32,712 nucleotides of DNA from a virus. Made by a program: the position numbers and the translations under genes. Under the pieces are notes generated by a model. That model was given only the letters and a program-made list of their open reading frames with translations, was not told where the DNA came from and did not search any database. Below, in pieces: positions 22,944 through 31,527 of the stretch (positions within the stretch are counted from its first letter, which is position 1; each line of letters opens with the position of its first letter). Location: positions 1 to 32,712 of the IMG/VR virus record IMGVR_UViG_3300036827_000040; one strand, given 5' to 3'.

Positions 22944-23071
22944 TCACTAAAACAGCAATTGATAAAGCAGTTGAGAACGCAAAAAAGCAAACGAAGAAAC
23001 CGCAACCGAAAAAACCTCGTCCGGGCTACGGCACCATTGAGCGGGAGTTAGGACTGTGCCCGAATGAATGA
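22940..23071 (+). CDS. small Lys/Pro-rich protein (43 aa)
   Basis: The GTG at 22940 overlaps the HNH stop (GTGA). The 43-residue product MITKTAIDKAVENAKKQTKK... is strongly basic, with a KPQPKKPRPG stretch and a short C-terminal helix (TIERELGLC). Its end overlaps the next ATG (23064) by 8 nt. It is too short for family recognition; tight overlap at both ends is the main support for its being a gene. Confidence 0.5.
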   Translation: MITKTAIDKAVENAKKQTKKPQPKKPRPGYGTIERELGLCPNE

Positions 23072-23294
23072 CAATCTGACCAAACACATCGCTAACCCCG
23101 ATGACTACGTGCCAATCACGCAGCCGCAGCCTGTAGCTGATCCGCATCCGGTGCCAACGCCTCCGATAGAGGGATACGCGCCAAACCCGAGCCTTCGCCT
23201 TAACTGGCCCGGCTTGTCCCTGCCTGATTCATTGCGGCAAGCGTATGGCAACGGAGTGAAGGTGCGGAGATTTTTTCCGCTGAGTAACAGCTAA
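23064..23294 (+). CDS. small Pro-rich hypothetical protein (76 aa)
   Basis: Residues ~14-50 are Pro-rich and probably disordered (VPITQPQPVADPHPVPTPP). A short ordered end follows (LNWPGLSLPDSLRQAYGNGVKVRRFF). It overlaps the gene before it and ends directly before the next ATG. No cysteine or motif. Function unknown. Confidence 0.55.
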   Translation: MNDNLTKHIANPDDYVPITQPQPVADPHPVPTPPIEGYAPNPSLRLNWPGLSLPDSLRQAYGNGVKVRRFFPLSNS

Positions 23295-23720
23295 ATGGTT
23301 AATTTCCGCAGACTCGTAGAAAACGACAGAGCATTGATTGATCAGTGGATTGAGAACGACCCTGATCATAGGGCAAAAGGCGTGACTTCCGCTCTCTTCT
23401 TTAGAGAATTTTTTAGCTTTGCGGCTGAAGACGAGGAAGGCGCTGTCATGTTCCTTGCTCTCGAAGCGAGACCGCCTGAGATGGTCGTACACATCCAGTT
23501 TGGCTCATTGCCCGGTACCGTGAACGGTGTCAGCGAGCGACGCACGGGGAAGACTTTTCTTGAGGGATTTCCAACCGTGAAAAACCAATGCAAGAAGTGC
23601 GGAGCGAAAGCAATGATTTTCGAGACGGTAAACCCGAAGCTTGCTAAGTTCTGCGCTCGTGCATGGGGATTTAAACCGATAGCAGGTACGAACGACTGGA
23701 GATTAAGCCTTGAGGAATAG
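23295..23720 (+). CDS. GNAT-like acyltransferase-fold protein (141 aa)
   Basis: The sequence has the order of a small GNAT domain: FRRLVENDRALIDQWIENDPDH (first helix), a strand around GAVMFLALEARPPEMVVHIQFG, then KNQCKKCGAKAMIFETVNPKLAKFCARAWGFKPIAG, which matches the usual final N-P-x-L-A-x-F-x-x-R-x-G-F element. The canonical acetyl-CoA loop R/QxxGxG/A is not seen clearly, so activity is uncertain. GNAT-like proteins occur in many phage structural regions, with roles mostly unknown. Confidence 0.6.
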   Translation: MVNFRRLVENDRALIDQWIENDPDHRAKGVTSALFFREFFSFAAEDEEGAVMFLALEARPPEMVVHIQFGSLPGTVNGVSERRTGKTFLEGFPTVKNQCKKCGAKAMIFETVNPKLAKFCARAWGFKPIAGTNDWRLSLEE

Positions 23721-23724
23721 TGAC

Positions 23725-24135
23725 GTGATCAAAGGTCACCTCGTGACCATCGCTTATAACGCCACGGTTGCGCAGTACGGCGGCTCGACAGCAGGCACGA
23801 TGGTTATGTGGGCAATCGCGAACCGTGTACGTAAAGCGGGAATGGACTGGTCTTCGGCAATCAACACCATCAGTGATTACATGCAGAATGGTGAAGGGAT
23901 ACCGAACATTATGCCGAATATCTGGGACGCGAGCTTTCTTGCTCTGTCACAGATCGTGGATGACGTGTATGACGGACGTGGAAAAGATTTGTCATGCGGG
24001 GGACTGTACTGGGCTGATACAGCGAAACCGATTAGCGACGATTTCATGAACGATATTGTTCGTAATCCCGGTTTGAGCCGCACAGCACAGATGAACAGTT
24101 TGCAGTTCTGGGGTGAAAAAGAGAAAGTATGGTAA
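23725..24135 (+). CDS. cell-wall hydrolase (SleB-like) candidate (136 aa)
   Basis: The GTG at 23725 has GAGGA eight bases upstream; a TTG at 23710 is an alternative in the same frame, overlapping the previous gene. The pattern TMVMWAIANRVRKAG, then NIWDASFLALSQIVDDVYDGRGKDLSCGGLYWAD and a C-terminal SLQFWGEKE, resembles SleB-type peptidoglycan hydrolases (AIANRV..., W..A...A..V..G...D.T.GALYWAD, ...FW). It would be a lysin, either virion-associated for DNA entry or used at lysis. Support is by pattern; the catalytic Glu is not identified with certainty. Confidence 0.55.
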   Translation: MIKGHLVTIAYNATVAQYGGSTAGTMVMWAIANRVRKAGMDWSSAINTISDYMQNGEGIPNIMPNIWDASFLALSQIVDDVYDGRGKDLSCGGLYWADTAKPISDDFMNDIVRNPGLSRTAQMNSLQFWGEKEKVW

Positions 24136-25061
24136 ATCGAATCAAAACAAAGATAGTTTACGCGCTGGATAGAAACGACAAACATGTCGAAGCTTACAGC
24201 GTGAGCTATCTTTATGAAGGAGACATAGCACTCCTCTGCGGTGCCCCCGGAGGGCAACAGCAGCTCGCAAACGCTCAGACCGCGTACTACACGACATTGA
24301 CGCAGCAGGCACAGGCGGAATATGCCGATGCCAAAGGCGTATTCGATGAGCTTACCTCTGAATACACGCCAATTTTCAATGCCGGTCCGAACCAGTACGG
24401 TTTCTCACAGGCGGAAACAAACGCACTGAACACCGAAGCCGCAACTGGTACCCAGCAGGACTACAACATGGTCAACCAAGCGGTTAAAGAGAACCTCGCC
24501 GCACAGGGCGGTAATTCTCCAATGATGCCGTCTGGAGTCGCTGAAAAAGCAGCACGAGCAACAGCAACCGCTGGAGCTAGTCAGCTTGCGCAGGAACAAG
24601 GGCAGATCGTTCAGTCCGGTTACCAGCAGGGTTACAACGAGTGGCTTGCTGCTGCAAGCGGTTTGGGTCAGGCAGAAAACGTATTCAGTACTGCCAACGG
24701 CGCAGGCAGTGTTGCTAACCAAGGTGGTGAAGCAGCGGGTCAGACATGGTCTGCAATCGCAGCAGAAAACGAATCGCCCTTTAATGCAGTCATGGGCGCA
24801 CTGGGTGGCGTAGGTAGTGCAGTTGCCGGACAGGTCACTAAAAACGCGGGGTGGGGCTGCTGGGTAGCGGCTGCATGCTTCGACGAAGATTTCCACACAG
24901 GCGTTAAAACAAACCTCGTACGCGAATGGATGTGGACACACGCACCTAAGTCTGTGCTGCGACTCTACAGCCGTTACGGTCAGTGGATTGCGAAACAGAA
25001 AATATTAGTCAGCATGCTGACGCCAGTTTTCAACTGGATGCTCAAAAAGGCAGAAGAATAA
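24129..25061 (+). CDS. internal-virion/ejection-like protein with C-terminal CWVAAACF box (310 aa)
   Basis: Overlaps the hydrolase-like gene by 7 nt. Residues ~40-210 are Ala/Gln/Asn-rich helical sequence (QQLANAQTAYYTTLTQQAQAEY..., GGVGSAVAGQV) typical of ejectosome or internal proteins. The end has CWVAAACFDEDF (C244), then LVREWMWTHAPKSVLRLYSRYGQWIAKQ, a recognised C-terminal box (CWIA/CFIATA then LYxxxGxxxA) found in phage and bacterial proteins of unknown role. Residues 1-37 look different and could precede the true start, but no better start codon is seen. Confidence 0.65.
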   Translation: MVNRIKTKIVYALDRNDKHVEAYSVSYLYEGDIALLCGAPGGQQQLANAQTAYYTTLTQQAQAEYADAKGVFDELTSEYTPIFNAGPNQYGFSQAETNALNTEAATGTQQDYNMVNQAVKENLAAQGGNSPMMPSGVAEKAARATATAGASQLAQEQGQIVQSGYQQGYNEWLAAASGLGQAENVFSTANGAGSVANQGGEAAGQTWSAIAAENESPFNAVMGALGGVGSAVAGQVTKNAGWGCWVAAACFDEDFHTGVKTNLVREWMWTHAPKSVLRLYSRYGQWIAKQKILVSMLTPVFNWMLKKAEE

Positions 25062-26876
25062 ATGGAACCACAGAACACAACACAAGCACCGCCTCCAGTA
25101 GACAGCAGCATGGCTGGTTCTCCTCAATTTCAGGAGCAGGGACAAACCCCACAGCAGGCAGCGATGGACGCTCTTGGTGGTGGACAAGCATCAGCCCCAC
25201 AGGCAGCTCCCCCAGTTGATAGCAGTATGGAGGGCTCTCCTGAGTTTAGGTCAGGAGAGACACCAACGGGGCCGGCATCGACTCCGGGCGCACCGTCACC
25301 TGTCGCAGTAACACAACAAGCAGCCGTGCATCACATGAACAAAGGGGACATCGCTAAGAGCGTTGTTTTCGCTGCTCTCGCTGGTGCGTTGAAAGGGTTG
25401 GGCGTTGCTCCGGGGCCTGGTTCCATGGGGCGTGCAGCCTCAGCAGGTTTCCAAGGTGTGCAGGACATGCAGCAGCAGGCTCGTGAAAACGAGCAGCAGC
25501 GTCAGAACCAAGCCTACATGCAGAAAGCTCGTGGTCTGGATTTGAACCTCAAACAGCTTCAACTGCAAAAGCAGATCGCTGATATGGACGAAGAAACTCA
25601 CGCAAAAAATGTTGATCTTTACGCTAAGCAGTTGTCTGATGCCATCGAGGACAACCCCGGTGCGGTGAAAGGTACTCATGTGTCTGAACGTGATGCCGCT
25701 GACATCGACAAATATGGTAGTCACCCGCTTCGCATCCCTGATGGTTACGTACCCAAACCGGGTGGGGGATTTGAACAAACATTCACCATCATGGATGGTG
25801 ACACGCAAGTGCCTGTCAGTGAGTGGGCAGACGCAGCAAAAGAATGGCACATCCCCGGAGCTGACAAACTCCAAGAGGGAAATGTGTCCATGCTTACGTC
25901 TGGTCATTACACACATGCAGTTGCTTCTCTTGAAGCCACTCAATCGGAGTTGAATCAGGAAGCGCAGATGTTTGGTACCAAACCCTCAGACCTGAAAGCT
26001 GAGATGGAAAAGAACCCCGGACTGCTTGCCGCAATTCTTCAGTTCCAAAAATCTTCATGGGCATCAACTCATCCAGACGAACAGATCAGCGCAATGAAGC
26101 AGGACAAAAACGCTGCTCCATACGCGCCTTACATCGAGCAGTTATTCGGTGGCAAGCAGAACTTAAACAACATGGCGACTCTGCGCAACATGGATGACAA
26201 ACAGGCGCAGCAGATTAGCGATGCCCCGGCTGGTCAATATCCGAAACCTCTGGTGGATGCCGCGAACACTCGTGTGAAGAAGCAGCAGGATCGCGTCACG
26301 CAGCAGAAGCAGCAGGACAGTGACATCGCTCTTGAGCGTGAGAAAAACATTGCTGATTACAAGAAAAAGCATGGGGGTGAAGGGCCAACCGATGCTGACA
26401 TCCGTGCAGCTAACGGTGAGGTCGGAAAGCATTTCAAAACCTACAGCGACACCCGCACACAGGCGAATCACATCCTGTCTGCGCTGGACATGTCGAGAGA
26501 TGGAAACCAAGTGGCGTCAGCATTGGCACCACTGGAGTCCACCCTGTTCATTACCAGCAGCGCGGGTGTACGTCGTGTCAACGAACTTGAGCTGAACATG
26601 AACGCACCGGGCGCAGGAAGCGCAGTACGTCGCGTCAACGCTTGGTACGAGAAGAACAAGAGCGGTGCATTGCCCACGGATTACATCAAGGATTTGAAGG
26701 CAATCGTCACAGCTTACAGTGCGGAGAACGAACAGAACTACCGTGACAACGTCGATTCTGTGAACCAGCGTTACAACACAAAAATAAATTACGGTGCATT
26801 GCCAAATCGTCAGCAGGGCAACACTTCAGGAGGCGGCAATGGATTCTTCGGCGCAGGCACAATCCCAGCAAAATAA
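25062..26876 (+). CDS. internal-virion/ejection-like protein (604 aa)
   Basis: A 604-residue Gln/Ala/Pro-rich protein. The N-terminus carries a duplicated unit PPVDSSMAGSPQF / PPVDSSMEGSPEF (about 11 and 50). A hydrophobic helix follows (VVFAALAGALKGLGV, ~105-120), then a Gln-rich coiled coil (~130-190). The central part is soluble alpha/beta. The rest is helical with charged repeats. This fits the large internal proteins ejected by podoviruses (compare T7 gp15/gp16 only in general character). No lytic transglycosylase motif (E..SG..) is seen. A direct abutment on both sides makes it part of a three-gene unit with 24129 and 26839. Confidence 0.65.
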   Translation: MEPQNTTQAPPPVDSSMAGSPQFQEQGQTPQQAAMDALGGGQASAPQAAPPVDSSMEGSPEFRSGETPTGPASTPGAPSPVAVTQQAAVHHMNKGDIAKSVVFAALAGALKGLGVAPGPGSMGRAASAGFQGVQDMQQQARENEQQRQNQAYMQKARGLDLNLKQLQLQKQIADMDEETHAKNVDLYAKQLSDAIEDNPGAVKGTHVSERDAADIDKYGSHPLRIPDGYVPKPGGGFEQTFTIMDGDTQVPVSEWADAAKEWHIPGADKLQEGNVSMLTSGHYTHAVASLEATQSELNQEAQMFGTKPSDLKAEMEKNPGLLAAILQFQKSSWASTHPDEQISAMKQDKNAAPYAPYIEQLFGGKQNLNNMATLRNMDDKQAQQISDAPAGQYPKPLVDAANTRVKKQQDRVTQQKQQDSDIALEREKNIADYKKKHGGEGPTDADIRAANGEVGKHFKTYSDTRTQANHILSALDMSRDGNQVASALAPLESTLFITSSAGVRRVNELELNMNAPGAGSAVRRVNAWYEKNKSGALPTDYIKDLKAIVTAYSAENEQNYRDNVDSVNQRYNTKINYGALPNRQQGNTSGGGNGFFGAGTIPAK

Positions 26877-28656
26877 TTCGCAGGCTCAGCCGCAGCAACA
26901 ACAACAGGCTCCGCAAGGGCAGCAACCGCAGGGCGTTCTAATGATCGCACCGGGAGGGCAGGAGTCTGCCTATGTGCCACAAGATCAAGTGCAGAAGTAC
27001 ATGGATCAGGGTGCAGAACCCGGCATCCGCATGACTGCGCCTGATGGCAAATCAAAAGCTATTGTTCCTTACTCGCAGCAAGACTCGTACCAAAAAAAGG
27101 GCGCAACGTGGGATAACCATCCGGACAATCAGTCCTTCAAGGATCAGTTCGACATCGACTCTGATGGCAACCCCGTTAAGAGAACTTTCCTTGGTCATCT
27201 CGGTCGAGGTATTAAAAATTTTTTCACGTCAGACGGTGGTACGGAATCCGGTGAATACAAAGTCACGAGTGGTGGACAGACCCGCACGGTGATCGTGCCG
27301 AAACCCGGTGAATCTTTTGAGGACACGCTGAAACGTGCTGCTGCTCGTTCCGCTACCCCTGAGGGTCAGGCGGACGTACAGAAATCAGAACAAGCAGAAA
27401 AAGACATGGGCATGGGAGCAGCCAAATCTGCTGGACAAACAGGCGTGGCAATTTTGCGCTTGCCGGGGAAAATTCTGCCTTTCACGAAGAACGCACAGTC
27501 CGAAGCTCAACTCGATGACTGGGATAAAAAATTAGAACCATCGAATGAAGATCAGGCAGCAGGACAGAATGTTGAAAACGTTCTGGAGTATGTCGCTGGT
27601 GATGAAGCAATCAAAGGATTGAGCGTCACGGAAAAACTTGCGAAGTTCGGAAAACTCGCGTCGGTTCTGGAAGAGTATCCACGTCTCACCAACATTATTA
27701 GTGGTGCATTGCGTGGGGCTACTGTGGGTGGCACCGTGGGTGGCATCCATCACGGTACTGAAGGCGCTATTCATGGCGCAGAAATGGGCGGAGCTTTAGG
27801 TGGTGGGGGAGCAGCAGCGGAAGAGTTGTCCGATGTGGTTGGCGGTGCTGTCAATGACTTCAAAGCCTCACGTGCTGCTCGTGCGTCAGCCCCGGATGTT
27901 GATACAGAGCCGGGTGTGATCAAACAGGCAGTGCAGGGTGAGAAGGTCGCCCAACCCGCAGCACAGGGTGCAGTCAAAAAATCTATGTCCAACGTCGCAC
28001 AGGACGAAGGCGTTGTGTCCGGCACCAAGTCATCCATTCGTGACAGCGTTGAGGACGTAGGTGATCAGGTGTACGCGAAATCCAAGGACATGTACAAGCA
28101 GCTTGACGATGCGTCTGGTGGTACGTGGCAGCGCTTCGATAACAAAATCCGTGCGATCAATCAGCGCATGCGGTCTCTTGATCCTGATCTTGATAATGAC
28201 CAGTGGGAGAATCTCGAAACAGCAAAGAATGAAGCAATGGTCACCCAGCAAAACACAATTGACCAGCTTGTGAAGGACGGCAAAATCACACCGGAAGCGG
28301 GTCAGCAGGCTTCACAGACTTACAAACGCAGTCAGGCTCTCTACGATTTGGACAAAGCCGTAAAGATCAGCAGTAAAGGTATTCGCCCTGAAATTGCGGG
28401 TAAGGGTGCGTCACCAGAGGAGATTGACCCGAAGATGCTGTCCAACCGACTGAACAAAATGTATGACTCAGGACGCTTGCAAGAAGCTCTTGGTGAAAAA
28501 GGCGCGAAAGAAATCATCAACGAGATGGACGCAGCGTCACGTCTGAAAATGTCAGCCATCAACAAAAACGCAATGCTCAAGCGTATTGCTATGTGGGCGG
28601 GAGCGGGGTTAGTTGGTGGTAGCGTTGCCCGCAAAGTTGCGCACCTCATGGAATAA
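26839..28656 (+). CDS. large Gln-rich internal-virion-like protein with glycine-zipper segment (605 aa)
   Basis: The start at ATG 26839 has AGGAGG four bases upstream and lies inside the end of the previous gene (38-nt overlap); a frame-open ATG at 26794 has no such site. Low-complexity Gln stretch at 6-30. Residues ~288-324 (GALRGATVGGTVGGIHHGTEGAIHGAEMGG) form glycine-zipper-like sequence of a membrane-inserting kind, and the C-terminus (MWAGAGLVGGSVARKVAHL) is another such helix. These suggest a protein that enters or spans the host envelope during DNA injection. Charged helices fill 380-560. Confidence 0.65.
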   Translation: MDSSAQAQSQQNNSQAQPQQQQQAPQGQQPQGVLMIAPGGQESAYVPQDQVQKYMDQGAEPGIRMTAPDGKSKAIVPYSQQDSYQKKGATWDNHPDNQSFKDQFDIDSDGNPVKRTFLGHLGRGIKNFFTSDGGTESGEYKVTSGGQTRTVIVPKPGESFEDTLKRAAARSATPEGQADVQKSEQAEKDMGMGAAKSAGQTGVAILRLPGKILPFTKNAQSEAQLDDWDKKLEPSNEDQAAGQNVENVLEYVAGDEAIKGLSVTEKLAKFGKLASVLEEYPRLTNIISGALRGATVGGTVGGIHHGTEGAIHGAEMGGALGGGGAAAEELSDVVGGAVNDFKASRAARASAPDVDTEPGVIKQAVQGEKVAQPAAQGAVKKSMSNVAQDEGVVSGTKSSIRDSVEDVGDQVYAKSKDMYKQLDDASGGTWQRFDNKIRAINQRMRSLDPDLDNDQWENLETAKNEAMVTQQNTIDQLVKDGKITPEAGQQASQTYKRSQALYDLDKAVKISSKGIRPEIAGKGASPEEIDPKMLSNRLNKMYDSGRLQEALGEKGAKEIINEMDAASRLKMSAINKNAMLKRIAMWAGAGLVGGSVARKVAHLME

Positions 28657-28689
28657 CCAACTTTTAGGGTCTTTTGTAGGGGAAAACAA

Positions 28690-28968
28690 ATGTTAGACGT
28701 ATCACCAGATTTTGTAAAAGAACACGCTTCACTGATCGCGTGGGTGCTTGGCGTGTGCGTAGCTTCGGCTTTGGCTTTGCTTGGGTACTCATTCAGAAAA
28801 TGTATTGAACTCTACAACCAAGCGCAACATGCTTTCACGAACTGCCTTCCGACCACTCAGAAAAACACCGAGATCATTGGCAACAAGCAGGAAGAAACTA
28901 ACAGGCTGCTGGGACTTCAGAACGCAAAACTGGATGTGCTCATCAGCGTCATCGAGAAAAAACTCTAA
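28690..28968 (+). CDS. single-pass membrane protein with coiled coil, holin/spanin-like candidate (92 aa)
   Basis: AGGGGA before the ATG gives a good start. One transmembrane helix (ASLIAWVLGVCVASALALLGYSF, residues ~13-35) is followed by a basic RKC and a helical, charged tail (NTEIIGNKQEETNRLLGLQNAKLDVLISVIEKK). Single-helix proteins with a coiled tail next to lysin-like genes are often holins or inner-membrane spanins. A structural role in the envelope is equally possible. Confidence 0.6.
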   Translation: MLDVSPDFVKEHASLIAWVLGVCVASALALLGYSFRKCIELYNQAQHAFTNCLPTTQKNTEIIGNKQEETNRLLGLQNAKLDVLISVIEKKL

Positions 28969-28979
28969 AAGGAAATATC

Positions 28980-29390
28980 ATGGCATCAACCGCAGCAGTA
29001 ACAGATCAGGCAAAACAGGATTGGCTCAATGGAGTGAATCAGCCGGGTGACACCTACATGGTGGCGCTCTATAACCCCGGCACATTGAGCAAAAGCACAA
29101 CCGCATATACGTCAAGTGGAGAAATCTCCGGCACTGGATACACAGCGGGTGGCGTTGCTTTGTCCGGTTTCACCGTATCACTTTCCGGTGACACCGCGTA
29201 CATCGACTGGACGACCGACCCAAGCTGGACAAATTCAACGATCACGGCAAGCACCGCTCTGATCTATAACGCAACCCGCAGCAACAAAGCTCTTGCGGTT
29301 TTGACGTTCACGTCCACCAGCTCAACAGCAGGAACATGGACGCTTCAACTTCCTGCACCGGGCGTGACTGCGACAATCACGTTAGCTTAA
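28980..29390 (+). CDS. small beta-rich phage structural protein (136 aa)
   Basis: AAGGAAATATC before ATG 28980. The sequence (DTYMVALYNPGTLSKSTTAYTSSGEISGTGYTAGGVAL... AYIDWTTDPSWTNSTITASTALIYN) follows a well-recurring phage structural pattern in which GEIxGTGYxAGG is followed by WxxSTIxAxxALIYN and a NKALAVLTFTS strand. That family is found near tail or head genes without a known function. The stop overlaps the next ATG (TAATG). Confidence 0.75.
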   Translation: MASTAAVTDQAKQDWLNGVNQPGDTYMVALYNPGTLSKSTTAYTSSGEISGTGYTAGGVALSGFTVSLSGDTAYIDWTTDPSWTNSTITASTALIYNATRSNKALAVLTFTSTSSTAGTWTLQLPAPGVTATITLA

Positions 29391-29764
29391 TGGCTGATCC
29401 ATTACCAATTCTTTATCAAAAAATTGCGGACATGACAGGCTCGTCATGCGCAAATGGTAAAGATGAATGTGAGAAGTTTGCCGGGAACAAATACCGATGC
29501 TGTGAACGGCAGTACTGTGAGATGGCTCGTACTTTCGCCAAAGAAAAATACGGTATTGACCTGCAAGACACTGGCAATCCTGACCTCCCTTTCATGGGAG
29601 AGAACGGCTGCACAGTAGCACCGCACCTGCGTCCCATTTGTGCGCTGCACGTTTGCACATGGTCATGGGCTGCACAGTCCCACATTCAACATGACGAGCA
29701 GAAAAAAACGGAGTATATGGAACTCCGCAGACAGATAGAGGAGACAGAACGTAATGGCAATTAG
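29390..29764 (+). CDS. Cys-rich metal-binding-like protein (124 aa)
   Basis: ATG 29390 overlaps the previous TAA (TAATG); the further-upstream ATG in this frame lies inside that gene. The protein has at least eleven Cys, many in the order SC...EC...RCC...YC...GC...RPIC..HVC. The centre GENGCTVAPHLRPICALHVC resembles cysteine clusters that bind iron or zinc in YkgJ-like proteins. No signal peptide is present, so metal binding in the cytoplasm is more likely than disulfides. Its stop lies 11 nt inside the following gene. Confidence 0.6.
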   Translation: MADPLPILYQKIADMTGSSCANGKDECEKFAGNKYRCCERQYCEMARTFAKEKYGIDLQDTGNPDLPFMGENGCTVAPHLRPICALHVCTWSWAAQSHIQHDEQKKTEYMELRRQIEETERNGN

Positions 29765-30668
29765 CATTATTCAACACAATTCGTCTAACCCTGCTTCTGT
29801 CAGTCCCAGCCTCGCTTTCAGCAGCAATGTGACGCAGGGCAGTCTGCTGCTTGTTGCGGTGACCTACAGCATTACGAATGATGTGACTCTGGTGGACACT
29901 CAAGGCAACGTGTATGTCCCTCTGACGGAGGGAAACGCTGGAAACACTAATACGTTCTTTGGTCGTGTCTTCATGGCTGTGGCGACTGCCTCAGGCGCGA
30001 ACACCATTAACACCACCAGCACCTCAACCGTGCAAGATATTTTTCTTAATGAAATCGGAGGCGGTGTTACAGGACTAGACCAGTTTGCGAATGGGGCTGG
30101 AATAGGAACAGCCGTAGCCTCTGGTTCGGTCACGACCACCACTGCAAACGAATTTCTTTTCGGGTTTTATTTTGCGGGGTCAGGTACGACACAAACTCCC
30201 GGCACAGGCTGGACAGCACTAGATCATCAGGGGGCGACTCTAAACGGATTCACCCAGTATCAAATCGCTTCCAGCACGGGCAGCTTTAACTCCACGGCAA
30301 CACTAAGTGCAGGTAAAGGCGGGTCACCAAACTGGGCAAGCCAGATTGTGACGTTCAGTAACAATGCTGTCGCATTCCCCACTGGTGTTTCTGCAACCGC
30401 AGCAGAGGGAACACCGGGAGTGGGCATAAGCGTCACTCCAAATGGAGTGGGTGCTGTTTCTGGTGTGGGCACCCCTACGGTGTCAGCCGGGGCTACCGTG
30501 TTTCCCGCTGGAGTCGGAGTCGTTTCCGCCGTGGGCACTGCTACCGCAGTGGGCAACTGGTTCCTCTCATTCGCTGGGATTTCTGTGACTTCTTCAACCT
30601 TAAGTGTAGCCAGTTGCTCTGCTGTGAATGGTATGGCAATCACGGGGTTTGTAGTCAAGCAAGGATAA
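29754..30668 (+). CDS. fibre-like structural protein with Gly/Val repeats (304 aa)
   Basis: GAGGAGA upstream marks the ATG at 29754. Residues 1-200 are Ser/Thr/Asn-rich beta sequence like a fibre or receptor-binding domain. Residues ~205-270 contain repeats of about 20 residues (FPTGVSATAAEGTP, VTPNGVGAVSGVGTP, FPAGVGVVSAVGTA). The C-terminus is a hydrophobic strand pair. The upstream genes are structural, so a distal tail or surface protein is likely. No catalytic motif. Confidence 0.65.
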   Translation: MAISIIQHNSSNPASVSPSLAFSSNVTQGSLLLVAVTYSITNDVTLVDTQGNVYVPLTEGNAGNTNTFFGRVFMAVATASGANTINTTSTSTVQDIFLNEIGGGVTGLDQFANGAGIGTAVASGSVTTTTANEFLFGFYFAGSGTTQTPGTGWTALDHQGATLNGFTQYQIASSTGSFNSTATLSAGKGGSPNWASQIVTFSNNAVAFPTGVSATAAEGTPGVGISVTPNGVGAVSGVGTPTVSAGATVFPAGVGVVSAVGTATAVGNWFLSFAGISVTSSTLSVASCSAVNGMAITGFVVKQG

Positions 30669-30670
30669 CA

Positions 30671-30979
30671 ATGACATTTTCACCAATCTATACAGGATGT
30701 GACGGAACGATCAGCATCACGGGTTTGACCCTCAACCCCGCAGGTTCAATTGTGACCGGGGCGACCGTGACAGGTACGCTTTTCGATTCGCAGGGTAACA
30801 GCGTTAGCAACTGGGTGAACCTCAGTTTCACGGATGAGGGAAGCGGAACGTATCAAGTAGGTTTCACTGCTGCCAATATTCCTGTAACTGGCACGTACAC
30901 ATTCACAGTAACCGCCGTCAAAAGCGGCTTACATTTGACCGCCAATCATTTTATGGTCGTTCAAGACCTCGAAGTATAA
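30671..30979 (+). CDS. Ig-like beta-sandwich protein (102 aa)
   Basis: ATG 30671 follows AAGGATAAC. The sequence is a clear beta-sandwich: GTISITGLTLNPAGS, VTGATVTGTLFDSQGN, FTDEGSGTYQVGFTAANIPVTGTYTFTVTAVKSG, HFMVV. This resembles Big/Ig-like phage surface domains, which decorate capsids or fibres. It is the last + strand gene of the structural operon, ending just before a terminator hairpin shared with the opposing gene. Confidence 0.7.
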   Translation: MTFSPIYTGCDGTISITGLTLNPAGSIVTGATVTGTLFDSQGNSVSNWVNLSFTDEGSGTYQVGFTAANIPVTGTYTFTVTAVKSGLHLTANHFMVVQDLEV

Positions 30980-30990
30980 CCCTCCCAAAA

Positions 30991-31018
30991 TAAAAAACCC
31001 CGCTGGTTCTCAGCGGGG
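30991..31018 (-). terminator. terminator for the minus-strand secreted-protein gene
   Basis: CCCCGCTG (30998-31005) and CAGCGGGG (31011-31018) form a perfect 8-bp stem. On the minus strand it is followed by TTTTTTA (the AAAAAA at 30992-30997 on +). On the + strand no T-run follows, so it mainly ends minus-strand transcription and may also slow + strand read-through. Confidence 0.85.
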
Positions 31019-31037
31019 CTCAGACCGTAAAACTGGT

Positions 31038-31496
31038 CTAGTGAATTGAGACAGTGCCACCAAGGAACGCGGGATTACCAAAACCCCGCTGACCATGCAG
31101 CACCAGCTCAAGAGTGCTAGGTACTGACAGGTCTTCTGTCATCACCCCGGTCTGAGGCTGCGTAATCAACTGCTCATTCTGGACAACTGGACTGCCCAGA
31201 ATCAACTCGTAACTGTTACCACAGAACTCGCCTTTCATCTCATAAATGTCCGGCTGGTTCTGGTTCTGTGCAGCGGTGGACGGCTGAGTAAACGCCACGG
31301 ACGAATTAAGCGTTACGGTGCTGCTGGAAATACCGTCTTGGTAAGACCACAGGAAATGGTAGGCGACACATTGGTCGGCTGTGATTGCCGGAAGTGTGCA
31401 AACACTGGCTGCTCCCGGCTGAAGGGTGCAGACGGTCTGTGCTGATGCTGTCAGGCTCAGCGTTAAGGCGAGAATCACGACTAGAGTTGTTTTCAT
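31038..31496 (-). CDS. secreted protein with signal peptide (152 aa), moron-like
   Basis: The start at 31496 (MKTTLVVILALTLSLTASAQ) is preferred over the upstream M at 31529, because it gives a textbook signal peptide: basic N-terminus, Leu/Val core, ASA-QT cleavage site near residue 19/20. The mature protein (~130 aa) is Ser/Thr/Gln-rich with five Cys (VCTLQ, VCTLP, QCVAYH, FCGNSY and one more), suited to disulfides in the periplasm. A promoter with a palindromic element lies upstream and a terminator downstream, so it is a separate single-gene unit. Function unknown; superinfection exclusion or host-surface modification is possible. Confidence 0.7.
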   Translation of the reverse strand: MKTTLVVILALTLSLTASAQTVCTLQPGAASVCTLPAITADQCVAYHFLWSYQDGISSSTVTLNSSVAFTQPSTAAQNQNQPDIYEMKGEFCGNSYELILGSPVVQNEQLITQPQTGVMTEDLSVPSTLELVLHGQRGFGNPAFLGGTVSIH

Positions 31497-31527
31497 TTTT
31501 GGACTACCTTTCTTAACTGCTGAAATC

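Noticed and set aside
24129-24239. Lipoprotein signal in ALLCGAPGG
   Set aside because: There is no N-terminal basic/hydrophobic signal before it and Leu at -1 of the Cys does not fit a lipobox.
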